DNA of 64,000 nt, taken from positions 11,982,648-12,046,647 of the forward strand of contig CM073329.1 of assembly GCA_037043015.1 (NCBI GenBank), in the 5' to 3' direction. The DNA is from Bryum argenteum (Eukaryota > Streptophyta > Bryopsida > Bryales > Bryaceae). The position numbers and the translations under genes were made by a program. Of this stretch, positions 24,601 through 35,466 are shown piece by piece (positions within the stretch are counted from its first letter, which is position 1; each line of letters begins with the position of its first letter). The notes beneath the pieces were generated by a model, which searched no databases, was not told the origin of the DNA, and saw nothing but the letters and a program-made list of their open reading frames with translations.

Positions 24601-27600
24601 TAATATATTGGTTGAGGTGATTGCAGGTGTATGAGACTCAAGTACGCGAGCCAGGTGGTTCTTTCCATGAGCGTCTCCTGCACAGTGGTGAAGCTTCCAT
24701 GGGGACACAAGGAATAACAGGCTCTGGACGTCGTAAGGACGATGTTACTCTTCCTTTGGAAGGTGGATGGAGATGGGATGGAGATTGGGAAGTCGATTCT
24801 AGCTGGACTCCTAGTGGTACGTGGTTCTTCGAAATGCTCCCTCGCGCTCTCGCTTCCTTCTACATCGTCATGGGAACTTAATACCCCTAACATTTGCGTA
24901 TCAATTCGGAAATGAGTTGAGCATATTAGTGCTCTGGAGCAAAAAATATCGTCTATTTCGATTCTGAGGTCTTATAGTTCACTTCAAATTTTCTGGGCTG
25001 TGTATGTTCTACAGAGGCTGGAGCGGATGGATGGAGGTATCGCAAGATAAACACCGGGGATCACGAAAGTGAAGGAGGTGCTGCCTTAAAACGGACCCCC
25101 TCTATTACTAGTAATTGGGTATCTATTTGTACTCCGGACTGTGTATGGAGGCAAAGGAAGTGGATTCGCAAACGCCGACGGCGACCATGCAACCCGACGC
25201 TGATTTCGCAACCAGGTTTTCAGATACAAGAAGCATTGCCGGATACTTCAGAGGACCTAGATAATGACAATCAAGCTACTCTTGATCATTCCCAGAAATG
25301 TGAAGGCATGGTTTTGATTGCGTCTTTATTATGTTCGTGCCTACGTAATGTCAAGCTCCCTCAAGCTCGGCGAGGAACCATCCAATTACTGAAAGAATCC
25401 TCAATGTACATCGATGATGATGCTCGACTTCAGCACGTGATACCTTACGTTGTCGCTCTGCTGTCCGACACAGCTGCTATTGTTCGTTGTGCCGCTCTTC
25501 AGACTTTATGTGACGTCTTATCTCTGGTCCAGGTATGCTCCTATCTTTGTTTCGATTCTGTTGCTTTATTTAATTTTATGTGTAGAGCACTGAAATTTAG
25601 AGTTGAGTAGAGTACTGGTAACTACAGAAATTGGACATTGGTACAATATATGTCCTTACATGCTTTTGATACCCTTCTGCTTCTAGTTAGTGTTACTACC
25701 ACTTGCTCTAGCTGAAATTGAGAGTTTCTAAGAAGTACAACATACATCGTTTTACAGGTTTTCCCACCAAGTGATGCAAAGATATTCCCAGAATATATAC
25801 TTCCTTTGCTCTCCATGTTACCTGATGATTCAGAAGAAAGCGTTCGCATTGCTTATGCTGCGAATATACACAAAATTGCTGAAACGGCAAATAGATTCAT
25901 GATGCACTCCCAGGAGATTCATGAGATTGGAGGGTTGGATTCTCCAGTTAATCGTGCAAAAGGGTCTTTGGTGGAGAGGAAGTCGGCCTCCACCAAGGTA
26001 ATATACATATTTTTGGATTTAGTCAGGATCTATCTCTTACATGCCGCAATCCATAGTCGATGAAGTTCTTCGGTTTTCTGATAGTCACGTTAGTTCTGAT
26101 GATTAACGCTTTTTAGTTAGGCTATTTCTGGTCATCTTGGCACAGTATTGATTTTCTTGTATTTGGTGTACTGGGAGCAGAATTCTGGTGCAGGTCGTTT
26201 GGAAGGAGAACTTGCCCATCTGCGTGAAACTATTGCACGTGTTATTCAGGAACTAGTGATGGGGCAAAAACAGACTCCTACAATTCGTCGAGCTCTGCTA
26301 AAGCACGTGGGATCACTCTGTCGCTTTTTTGGTCCTAAACACAGCAATGATTTTTTGCTGCCGATTCTGCCTGCGTTTCTCAATGACCGTGATGAGCAGC
26401 TACGAGCAGTATTCTTTGAACACATTGTTCACGTCTGTCTCTTTGTGGGACAAATGAGCTTGGAGGCTTACCTGCTTCCTTATGTAGAACAGGCTCTAAA
26501 CGATGTAGAAGAAACAGTAATCGTCAATGCTACGGAATGTCTCGCAGCTCTTTGTACGCATCGTCTACTGCGGAAAAGGGTTATACTTGAAGCCGTTGAA
26601 CGAGCATCTCCGCTCTTGTGCCACCCAAGTCAGTGGGTAAGACGGGCAGCTATAACTTTTGTGGCAGCCACTAGTGCAAACCTAGAGCCTACAGATTCTT
26701 ATGCGTTTCTATCACCCATATTATTACCATTTCTTAGGCGAGAACCAGCATCTCTTTGTTCTGAGGTTTCTCTGCTAGCCTGCTTGAAACCGCCAGTATC
26801 AAGGGAGGTCTTCAACCGTGTCCTCAGTGACGTGATGCTGCTGCAAACTGAGAGAGAGAAGGCAGCTGCAACCAAGCAAGATTACCAAAAGAACAGGAAT
26901 CGAAGAGTAGCTCCAATTCAACCGCCTCCAGAGAATAGTGGTATAAGAGCCGGAGGTGACAGAAAGAAGAGTGAAAGTGCAGGTTCAGTGGATGTAGCGA
27001 GGAGTAAGACGAAACGAGTTCCAGTGCCTCCATCTGGACCGAAGCCATTGACAGGAGATGGTGAGGATGGAGAAAAGATGAAGGCCATGAGGGGTTACAT
27101 TCGCAACCTTTCAAGTACCATGCAGACGAGAATGCACAACTGGGAAGCAGAGAACACAGAAAAACTTCAAGGCTCGGCAATCGGTTTCTCAGCTGGTGTG
27201 GGTGCCGGTTTCTACTCTAACTATGATGGCTCCTCCGAAGGAATTCCTTTGTATTCTGTCCCTCTGAGTGAGAGGAAGCCTGATCCAGCTTCGATTGGGC
27301 CAGGAGGGACTCCGCAAGGTGGTGATCCCTCTTTCCATGATGAGTGGAGTCGAGTGTTTGGTATCAGACAGGGGTCAGCACCCTTCCTGATGACTACTAT
27401 TGCTGGAAATCCTATCAGTGCTTCAGTAGGGCCTGCTTCCTCTCAATGGGCCAACGTTGCTGGTCACTCATCGATGTCTTCTATTGAGCCCTCTTTACAC
27501 AGGTGCCTTTTACTTACAACTGATCTCTGTTTGTTTTTGAAACCTTGTGTCCAATAATAGATATGAAAGTAAAAAGTATAAATCATAGATATGAAATGGA

Positions 27601-29944
27601 TATAATATATGTGCTTCACTGTGCTTACGCAGGTCACATGTAGCAATGACTGGATCGAGTGCTCCAAGGCTACTGGCGGGATCTGTGTACCAAGGACCGA
27701 GTCCAATAACCTACAGAAGGTTTGAGGTTCTGCGAGACACCGGTCGACAAGACTCCGGTGAAGGACTTCTTGCTACAGGGTTTGGAAGCAGCGTCAATAG
27801 CATGGCAATAAGCAATGCTAGTTTAGCGTCATCCTCTGATATGCTTGCGGGTGGAAATTCTGGGGAGCCTAGTCCAGTGAATGTTTCTGCAAGTGAAGCG
27901 TCCCTGGATTCTGGAAGCCCTCTTTTGAGCTCGTCAGGAGCCGCAGAAAGTTCGTGGAGACCTCGTGGTGTACTCATAGCTCATCTGCAAGAGCATCAAC
28001 GTGCAGTTAACGAGGTGGCAGTTTCAAGTGATAATGTCTTTTTAGCAAGTGCTTCAGATGATGGAACAGTGAAGATATGGGACACTCGAAGACTAGAAAG
28101 GGATATCTCGTTCAGGTCGCGACTGACATACCCGTTACAGAGTGAAGGTCGAGCACTTCACGTTTCCATTTTGGGTGGTGGACACCAAGTTGCGGCGGCT
28201 TCAAGTAAAGGAACGATTCATGTTTTTACGGTTGATTATGTCGCTCGAACTGGAGGCAGTACCGAACGCTATACTGGCATTTCAGAGACTCGTAAGTTGG
28301 AGTCCCAAGAGGGTAACGTTTTGACGATGCAGAACCTGTTTACGGAAGGACCTCCTCAGCTCTTGTATAGCACTCAAAGAAACGGTATTCATCTTTGGGA
28401 CCTGAGGGCCCAAGCCGATGCCTGGACATTGCGGGCCAAACCAGATGATGGCTACATCTCAGCTATATCAGTCGACCCCGCATGTAATTGGTTGGTGTCA
28501 GCCACGTCTCGAGGATTACTCACGCTTTGGGACTTACGTTTCCAGGTAATTACAGTATATTTGTTCGTGATGGCTTACTGGTACTTTTGAATCAGATAGA
28601 ATGATGTTCAAGAGGTCTTATAACTCTGATGGTCGGAATGTGCTGGCTTTGATAGGAACCCTACCTCTATGATTACGTGAAATATCAGGTGTTGATATTA
28701 GTTGCACACTTCTTAAATTTTGACTTTTTCCTATTCTAATCTACTTCTTATGTAATGCAGATTGCAGTCAACAAATGGCAGCATCCAGCTTGCTGCCCAG
28801 TAGAAAGCATGTGCGTTCTGGTTCCTGGAAAAGGCACACCGACATCAGTGAGCCAACATCCATATGTGTACGTCGCTGCAGGACGCAACGAGGTGGCACT
28901 TTGGAATGCCGAAGATGGTACATGCCATCAGGTAAAGTTTGAGTACTTACTCCCGAGTGTTTTTTCTTCGCAGTGGCTCAAAATGCACCGATATGTAATT
29001 TCAATATATGCTTTGCGTATGCTCAAAATTTATCACTTGTGACTCTGCAGGTGCTTAGATTATGCGCTGAACCAGCTCATGCAGAGATGAACACAGTTCC
29101 TGTAGCTCTCAGTCAACTGTCAAGCTCCCAGTCTTCAAGAGATACCCGGCTGATCGGAGGTGTTAAAGTGACTGATTATCGCATGGAGGAACTGAATGAG
29201 CCTCCTCCAAGGTTGCCAGGAGTGCGCACTTTGCTGCCGTTGTCGGGTGGTGCTGCCCTTCTTACTGCTGGATCGGATTGTCGAATTCGAATGTGGGATC
29301 GTGTCAGGTAATCTTTCTGTTCTTTACAGTAATCACTTACAGAGACCTATCATACCTTGGGAGACTCAGATTCATACTTCAAATGTATGTCTCTTCCATG
29401 TGAGCGTTTTACGCACATGAGATTGTTAGACTCGACACTGAACTTCTATGCTTGTTCAAATGCAGACCCGAGCGGAGCTATCACGTCTGCGGGCCCACGA
29501 TGGGAAAGGGTGCTGATGTTTTCAATTATGAACTGCGGTCATTAAATGGTGTTCGCATTGTCCAGGTTGGATTCTAAACTTCGTTACTTTCGCACCTGTT
29601 CGTATTGGGGATTGTCATCATATAATGTAGATGCTCTTGTTTTATTTACTGAAGTAGTAGTTTTTCATCTCGTTTGACTTTGTCATGGGGATCAAAATGA
29701 AATGATCTACTTGCATCAGATTTTTGCTAGTTTGACTGATCCAAGGGGTTATTCTCTGCAGGAAACGTCCGGAGTGGACAAGCTATCGTCAAGCAAGGGT
29801 GCTCCCAAGAGTGCTCTAGCTGCAGCAGCAACGGACAGTGCGGGATGCCATCGTGACTGCATTCTTAGTCTAGCCTCTGCTCAAACTAACCAACGACTGT
29901 TGATATCAAGTAGCAGAGACGGGGCCATCAAAGTCTGGAAATAG
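21673..29944 (+). CDS. VPS15: VPS15/p150 regulatory kinase of the class III PI3-kinase complex, 18 exons, with DysF-like insert
   Basis: Exons: 21673-21870, 21959-22033, 22236-22358, 22502-22547, 22749-22912, 23313-23392, 23557-23662, 23929-24105, 24219-24536, 24627-24816, 25015-25532, 25758-25997, 26181-27502, 27633-28545, 28761-28931, 29051-29307, 29466-29565, 29762-29944. All phases agree: 1726 residues, versus about 1490 in Arabidopsis. VPS15 anchors and activates VPS34, which makes PI3P for autophagy and vesicle sorting. MGN at the start is the N-myristoylation signal. The kinase has a lysine in VKVYFK (about K54), HGDIKCEN (about 147-154) and ADYY in place of DFG. HEAT repeats follow (about 590-960; [29 protein letters not shown]), then C-terminal WD40 repeats ending [11 protein letters not shown]. 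Between kinase and HEAT lies a DysF-like segment (about 470-550: [28 protein letters not shown]). The gene is intact; the insert call is by motif memory. Confidence 0.97.
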
Positions 29945-30818
29945 GCTTGTGTAAAGTAAGACAACAAGCAGGCATTGTGAGGTGCGACTGTTGCCGGCAG
30001 TCCCTGAAGAATTGGCCTCTGAGAACAATTATTCAGTCCCCAAGATATGCTCTAGTAGCTCATTCTGTAGTCTACCATGAATTGTCGTCAGTTTCGCGGC
30101 TGTGGGATTGATTTTGTGAATATTCATATTTCACTGGCCTACATGGTGCAGTGCAGGTATAGGTTCGTGTAGATGGTAGCAGCTTTGATCTTTGGGCTGC
30201 AGAATTTGATCCTGTACAAAGTATCGTAGCCTCTGAGGAAGGCGTTTGTAATCATTCTGTAATCTATTCATCACTTCTGTCAAGCAGCGGTGGTGACCTT
30301 CGAAAATCAGTCTGGAGATTTCGAATGTCTTCCGCTATGACATGAGTTAATGTTTGAGGTATGTCTTCCGTCATTTTATAGTCTTGACACACATGAGCAG
30401 AAGAGCTCACGGCATGGTTTATATCAAGTATTCGGAGGTCATTTGAGAGTTGAACTGCAATGCATTGTGAAAATTTGTGCAGAATAAGATTAAATTGTGA
30501 GCACAAGATTATTAATCATTAACGCAGCGCAAGCTGGAATATCAGAAAACGTTGACGGCATGAATCTGACTTGCCTCTCTTTCCGATTATTCTTGAGGTT
30601 GCTACCACCAATCGTTCCTTCAATTAAAATGAATTCTGTTTCTTTCGAGTCCCGACATGTTCAAAACTACCCAGCACGTTAATTGATTCAACATGTATCA
30701 CTCAACATGTATCACTCAACATTTATCACAGGTAAAGGATAAATTAAGAAAACAAGAACGATCCCAAGGTTAGAACTCAATAACCAATTCAGGCATTCTG
30801 CTTAATACGAAGACAATA
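29945..30818. other. VPS15 3' region
   Basis: This follows the VPS15 stop and is probably 3' untranslated sequence for the first several hundred bases. Near 30688-30730 the string CAACATGTATCACT recurs three times in a row with small changes. No gene is seen. Confidence 0.5.
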
Positions 30819-31198
30819 GAGAAATCCGCTAAGTACGACGGACTGGGGACGAGAACACCCAGTTTTGGTCGGACTGGGGACGAAATGTCGAACTGGGCAC
30901 CAACTTTTTACACTACGATCGAACTGGGGGCTAAACTCAAGAATGCACCGATTGTGATGGTATTCCGAGTTTGGTCCCTAGTTCGACTTGGTGCCCAGTC
31001 CGCAGCACAGCGAGAAGCTAGAGTGAAGAGTTCGGAGGGGCAGCGCCGAGCGCCGAACATCTGGTCCCCAATTTCGTGCATTTGGTCCCCAGTTTGCTCT
31101 ACTTAGCGGATAACCGAAAACTAGGCACGAAACGACGGACTGGGGACCAACTGGGGATCAACTAAGGTCCAAACTGGGGACTACTTAGCGGATTTCTC
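30819..31198. mobile_element. TA-flanked MITE, 380 bp, filled with CTGGGGAC repeats
   Basis: Perfect 17-bp terminal inverted repeats (GAGAAATCCGCTAAGTA) are bounded by TA at 30817-30818 and 31199-31200, fitting a Tc1/mariner-type target duplication (AAT is the other possible reading). The interior is made of roughly ten copies of ACTGGGGAC or its reverse complement GTCCCCAGT, on both strands, so the element could fold on itself in many ways. There is no transposase. It lies between the VPS15 and NSA2 3' ends. Confidence 0.75.
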
Positions 31199-31671
31199 TA
31201 ATATTAAAAGAAAATGTTTAACTGTGAACTCGAAAGTCATGACAACGTAACATTCATTGATGGGCCCTCATTTAGTGGTTGCAATAGAAGCACATGTAAA
31301 AACTGAAAGGCTGCAGCTCAAATTTTGAGAAGCTCTTTAGTTACATTCAGAGCCGAAACACAATAATCAATTTCTGTTTCCTGGGCAGTTTCTAAAGATA
31401 TGATGAGTACTACGCAACTCGAGAACTCGCGACAAATGCATTGCACATGTACGAACTTGATTTGAAGATGAAGAATTCCAATAAAGACCCACGATCACAT
31501 CTTGTTGATAAAATCATCGAGTCCCAATCTATCTATCTAGCTAGCGGTTCAGACACGTCTCCCACTTGCAGAACCGGGTGTAGACATTCATGGGTAGCAT
31601 CACAAGCCCTAAAATCCTCGTCGCAGCAAGCTTGGGTGCCAACAACCACATATTCATAGTCCTAATCCGCG

Positions 31672-33021
31672 TTACACGAGCAACACTCCGTTAATACAAC
31701 CATCGTTCTCAGGATTGTTCGTGACTTGAGCGTATTTCCCCCACACAATCTTTCCAGCCGGCGTCACAAGTCCCAACTCACTCGTGTTCACCTGCATAAC
31801 CACAGATAGTACAAATGATTAATCTCCACTGGAGCAAACTACCGAAGAGGATGTTTACAGGAGAAATGAGGCTGGAAAACTGCAGTACCTCGATAATTGT
31901 ACCCTTGGTGATGACTCCCATGGAGGTATACATAGGACCATTGGGATTCTTCTTAACTCCAATAATATCTAGGTTAAATGTGCACTTCAACTCGGGATGC
32001 GTGATGTGAGCTTTCGTGAAACGAAGTCCCATGGGCCTAATGAATCGCTCGTACTTCGGTGGCTTGCGAGTGAATCCAGGTCCAACGAATGTCACCTTGG
32101 TCACCATTCGTTTCCATTGCTTGCCTGCAGCACGAAAGCACTCTCACGTATCAGCACCAACCGCTTTATATAACAAGAAAACATAAAATTCCATACAGTA
32201 CTCCAACATGCAGTAAGAAACAGCACTGTAAGAAACAAGGCTCCAATTTACAGTAACAAACGATAAGACTTACTCTTCCTTTTTCCCGTCCTCAACACAC
32301 GGAACATCTCATCCTCAGCAATGGGCCGCACCTGCACAACAACAAACCCATGAGAACAGAGTAGCTAAACCCTAGATCAGAAAAATTCTTCAAGAAAGCA
32401 GCAGGAGGGATGATTGAGTTGGATGGATTACCTTGGGAAGGGGCACCTCCCACTTGCCAGCTTTCTCTTTACGTTTCTGTTTAATCGTATTGCTGAGAAC
32501 CTGCACACAAAGAGATACAAACGATTCTTAATTCACGTTCAAGGGACATAAAACTGAGGGTAGCCAGCCAATTCGAACTTACAGCAATTGTCGAAGAGAG
32601 TGATAAGCTATCATTAGACCTACCTTAGCACGGGCAGTATGTTCACGGTCCAAAAGGTAAGCAGGTACAGCTCCATCTTGCACTTGATCATCAGCCTTAT
32701 GCCTGTTGCTTCGTTCCGAATGCATAGCCAGAGTCTTTTTCATGGTAGCCTTCTCCGAGTACCGCTTCTTCGCGAACATCTTACCCTTGATACCCAAGGC
32801 CTTCTGGGCGAAGGCCGCGCGTTTGTGCACTTCACGCGCATCTTTCTTGCGCTTCCTCTCGAAGTAATCTGGTCGGTATCCATGCCGCTTGCGATGCAAG
32901 TCGATATGATCTCCCTGCGGCTGCAATCCTCAACAACAATGGCCCCAATTCAGTAAACCCCCACTCCAGTAAACTCCGAAACGTGATCATCGCAACTGTT
33001 GTGGCAGAGAGAACTTACCAT
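31672..33021 (-). CDS. NSA2: NSA2 ribosome biogenesis protein (60S pre-rRNA processing), 6 coding exons
   Basis: Exons from 5' to 3': 33021-33019 (the ATG alone), 32920-32624, 32500-32432, 32331-32274, 32124-31889, 31791-31672. The product is 260 residues, the usual family length. NSA2 is a nucleolar factor needed for processing 27S pre-rRNA in the 60S subunit; its C-terminal half is related to ribosomal protein S8e. Diagnostic stretches are [14 protein letters not shown] near the start, [16 protein letters not shown] (a basic nuclear-type signal), [75 protein letters not shown] and the ending [11 protein letters not shown]. All joints are GT-AG and in frame. The start is fixed because the first coding exon supplies only ATG, directly before GTAAGT. 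A telo-box lies just upstream. Confidence 0.97.
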
Positions 33022-33106
33022 CTTGACGACCTGATGCTACTGTCGTCTCTTGTCTTTTCCTCCGCCTGTTCGAGAACAGACACAAACAATCAAAACCGAC
33101 ACCGCC

Positions 33107-33124
33107 AAAAACCCTAAACCCTAA
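33107..33124. promoter_or_regulatory. Telo-box upstream of NSA2
   Basis: AAAACCCTAAACCCTAAC, an interstitial telomere-like motif about 90 bp before the NSA2 ATG. In plants, AAACCCTA boxes are known promoter or leader elements of genes for translation and ribosome assembly, which fits the neighbouring gene. Its activity here is inferred. Confidence 0.6.
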
Positions 33125-33259
33125 CTCAGGAACACTCAAAATTTCGGCCCACAATTCTGCTTTAGCACAAAGCGCATAAGAATCAACAAACCCAGACAAC
33201 AAATACATCTAAAAAACCTAAAATTGGACTCGAGAGTGTCCACAGACCTTAAAACCCTA

Positions 33260-34690
33260 AAATTGGATTCGAACCTTGCCTGAAAGCTGCCGCGACCCAA
33301 AATCAATGCGCACTTTGGAAACTCTAACTAAAACGAACAGATAGATGGGGCACCTTGGTGTCTGCCTCACCTAATACTACGGCTCTTAACTGACTATCGT
33401 TCTACGACCTACTTTCAAGAGATGATTGCAATTTGAGTTAAGTAGCGGCGAGAATTGGATTAAAGAATTTGAGAGAGAAGGGTGTAATAAACCGATGGAG
33501 TGGAATTTGGTCACTCACCGAAGGCAGGAGTTGTAGCGCGGCGAAGAGCGGCGCGAAAAGAGCTTCACAGCCTCGAACGATATTGGACTTGTTGCCTACG
33601 GAAGAAGTTTCACGGGCAGTTACGCGATTATTTTTTTGGGTGCGGTCTCGTTCCCAATGTGAGAACGTGTTCTCAACGCGGTCTTAGGGCTACTTGAACC
33701 CTTATTTACGTTACTTTTCTAGAATTGCAATTTAGCCTTGGATTATTTGGAATTTGCTTATGAAAAATTTTCTAAGGAGTTTACATACAAAGAAATTGAA
33801 GATAGTTGACTAGCACTTTCAGGATATGGCGAACATAATTTTCTGAAATTGTATCTTTGAAAGTTTACAGTTTATGTTAGGGTTTGAATATAATAATGTA
33901 TGTATATGTTTCGTGAGCATGACGTGACTTGGAGTTACCTTTAGTGTTAAGAAGTTATCCCAATCATCCAGAGGGCCCAGTTTTGTACTTGTTGAGATAA
34001 GACATCGACCTAGACATTCCCATATCCAGAAACACTAGAGGTCATTTATAGTTAAGATAAGATTAGGAACACTACATTTCACCTAGAGTTCATCCATGGT
34101 TAATCCTAGAGACTCATATATCTATGTAAATTTCAACCAAACAAGTAAGAAGGTTGAGTTAAACTAGAGTTACACAAGTAGTATCAACTCTTCTGGATGT
34201 CTACAAGGATGGACCATAGGTAATAAGAGCACAATTCTTTCTTGCAATATTGTATTTTTTTATGTTTTTTTCCCCTCTTCTCAAGACGTTATCGGCATGC
34301 TCTCTTATGCTTATCTCTTTACCATCTATTCCTTGTCTAAGTCAGCGTCAAGAGTTTGATTTTGTGCTTCTCTGTAGGTTTTTTGTTTTTTGTCTTTTAC
34401 CGTGCTATACTTTTCCTTGTTTTGCTACAAGTCTCTGGCTATTTTCCTCCTTTTGTTACTGTCTCGACAGTTATTTGTTGTTTGTTTGACTATATTCTAT
34501 GTCAACACCTATTGTTATGGCTACCGTCATAAAAGTGTTTCGCACCTAGATATTGATGTTTGACGTTCTTTGAACGCCGAGTTGCACCAACTTTCTGCTC
34601 AGCTTCGCCTTTGTAGAGATAGAGTTACCGACACAGAACTTATAGGTAAGACTCTTTTCATTTTCCCTCAAGCTTCAGATATCCTTTCTT
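33260..34690. other. NSA2 upstream region and gene-free stretch
   Basis: About 33300-33690 is the likely NSA2 promoter and leader, moderately GC-rich. From 33700 to 34690 I see no gene, no clear repeat and only short chance frames rich in T. Confidence 0.5.
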
Positions 34691-34947
34691 AACAATATTG
34701 CACTATGCATTTTTTTGAAGCATGCACAATTGATGTCTTATCTTCTTGTAGCTAAGAAACAACAACAGTTCCTTCTAAAGAAACCAGAATCTTGTCTTGC
34801 GTGACAGGGGCATTCCATCGAGGCCCTGATCCCCTCTCCTACGGGCGGGATTCCGCGTTTTTCACAAGAATTTGTTGTTGTTTCCCATCTAAAAGAAGAT
34901 AAGACATCAACTCTGCATGCTTAAAAAATTGCATATTACGATATTGC
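34691..34947. repeat. Foldback with arms of about 90 bp
   Basis: The left arm (34691-34780) and right arm (about 34862-34947) are imperfect reverse complements. Shared blocks read from the right arm include TTGTTGTTGTTTC, AGAAGATAAGACATCAA, GCATGCTT and AAAAAATTGCAT. The loop is about 80 bases. A transcript would form a long hairpin. It could be a foldback MITE or a small-RNA precursor; it ends 30 bp before the next element. Confidence 0.75.
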
Positions 34948-34976
34948 CGAGAAAGGATGGCTGAAGCAAGAGGTAA

Positions 34977-35463
34977 GGGGCACTTCACACTATGGCCAAA
35001 GGTCGAGAGGCCGTCGATTTCAGCCAATGAAATTGCAGGAAACCCTAGTTTCGGCCTCTCAAGCCTTCACACTAGAAGCCAAAGTCCACCGGCCGTCACT
35101 GTCCAAATGGCCTACGTGGCAACACTTTTTGACCAAGGCGACGGCCTCTCAATGTTTGTTTGGGTCCTGCATTTTGCAAGACCCAAATTATGGTCAAGAG
35201 GCCGTCACATTTTATTCATAAAAAATTCAAAAACTGACAAGATCTTGGCCGTTAGATCAAAAAGATGTCTTGGACAAGGACTAAAGTGATATGGGTTTGG
35301 ACTTTGGGCTTGGCCTTTGGAGGCTTCACACTATGCCCGGCCAAAGGCTCCAATTATAATATTTTATTGGTTATTTCCAGTAAATTCCTTTAGACTCTCA
35401 ACAAAGTTTGGACTCTCAATTCCACGTCCTCTCGACTTGTACAGCCATAGTGTGCAGCGCCCC
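34977..35463. mobile_element. PIF/Harbinger (Tourist)-like MITE, 487 bp
   Basis: The left end is GGGGCACTTCACACTATGGC; the right end read inward is GGGGCGCTGCACACTATGGC, so 18 of 20 bases match. TAA lies directly outside both ends (34974-34976 and 35464-35466). A TAA/TTA duplication with GGG-starting tips fits PIF/Harbinger. A near copy of the end motif, GGCTTCACACTATGCCCGG, also lies inside at about 35319. There is no transposase. Confidence 0.8.
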
Positions 35464-35466
35464 TAA

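Noticed and set aside
24143-24893. Minus-strand and alternative plus-strand frames of 96-137 codons over VPS15 exons 9-10
   Set aside because: They overlap exons of VPS15 that join in correct phase with kinase and HEAT parts.
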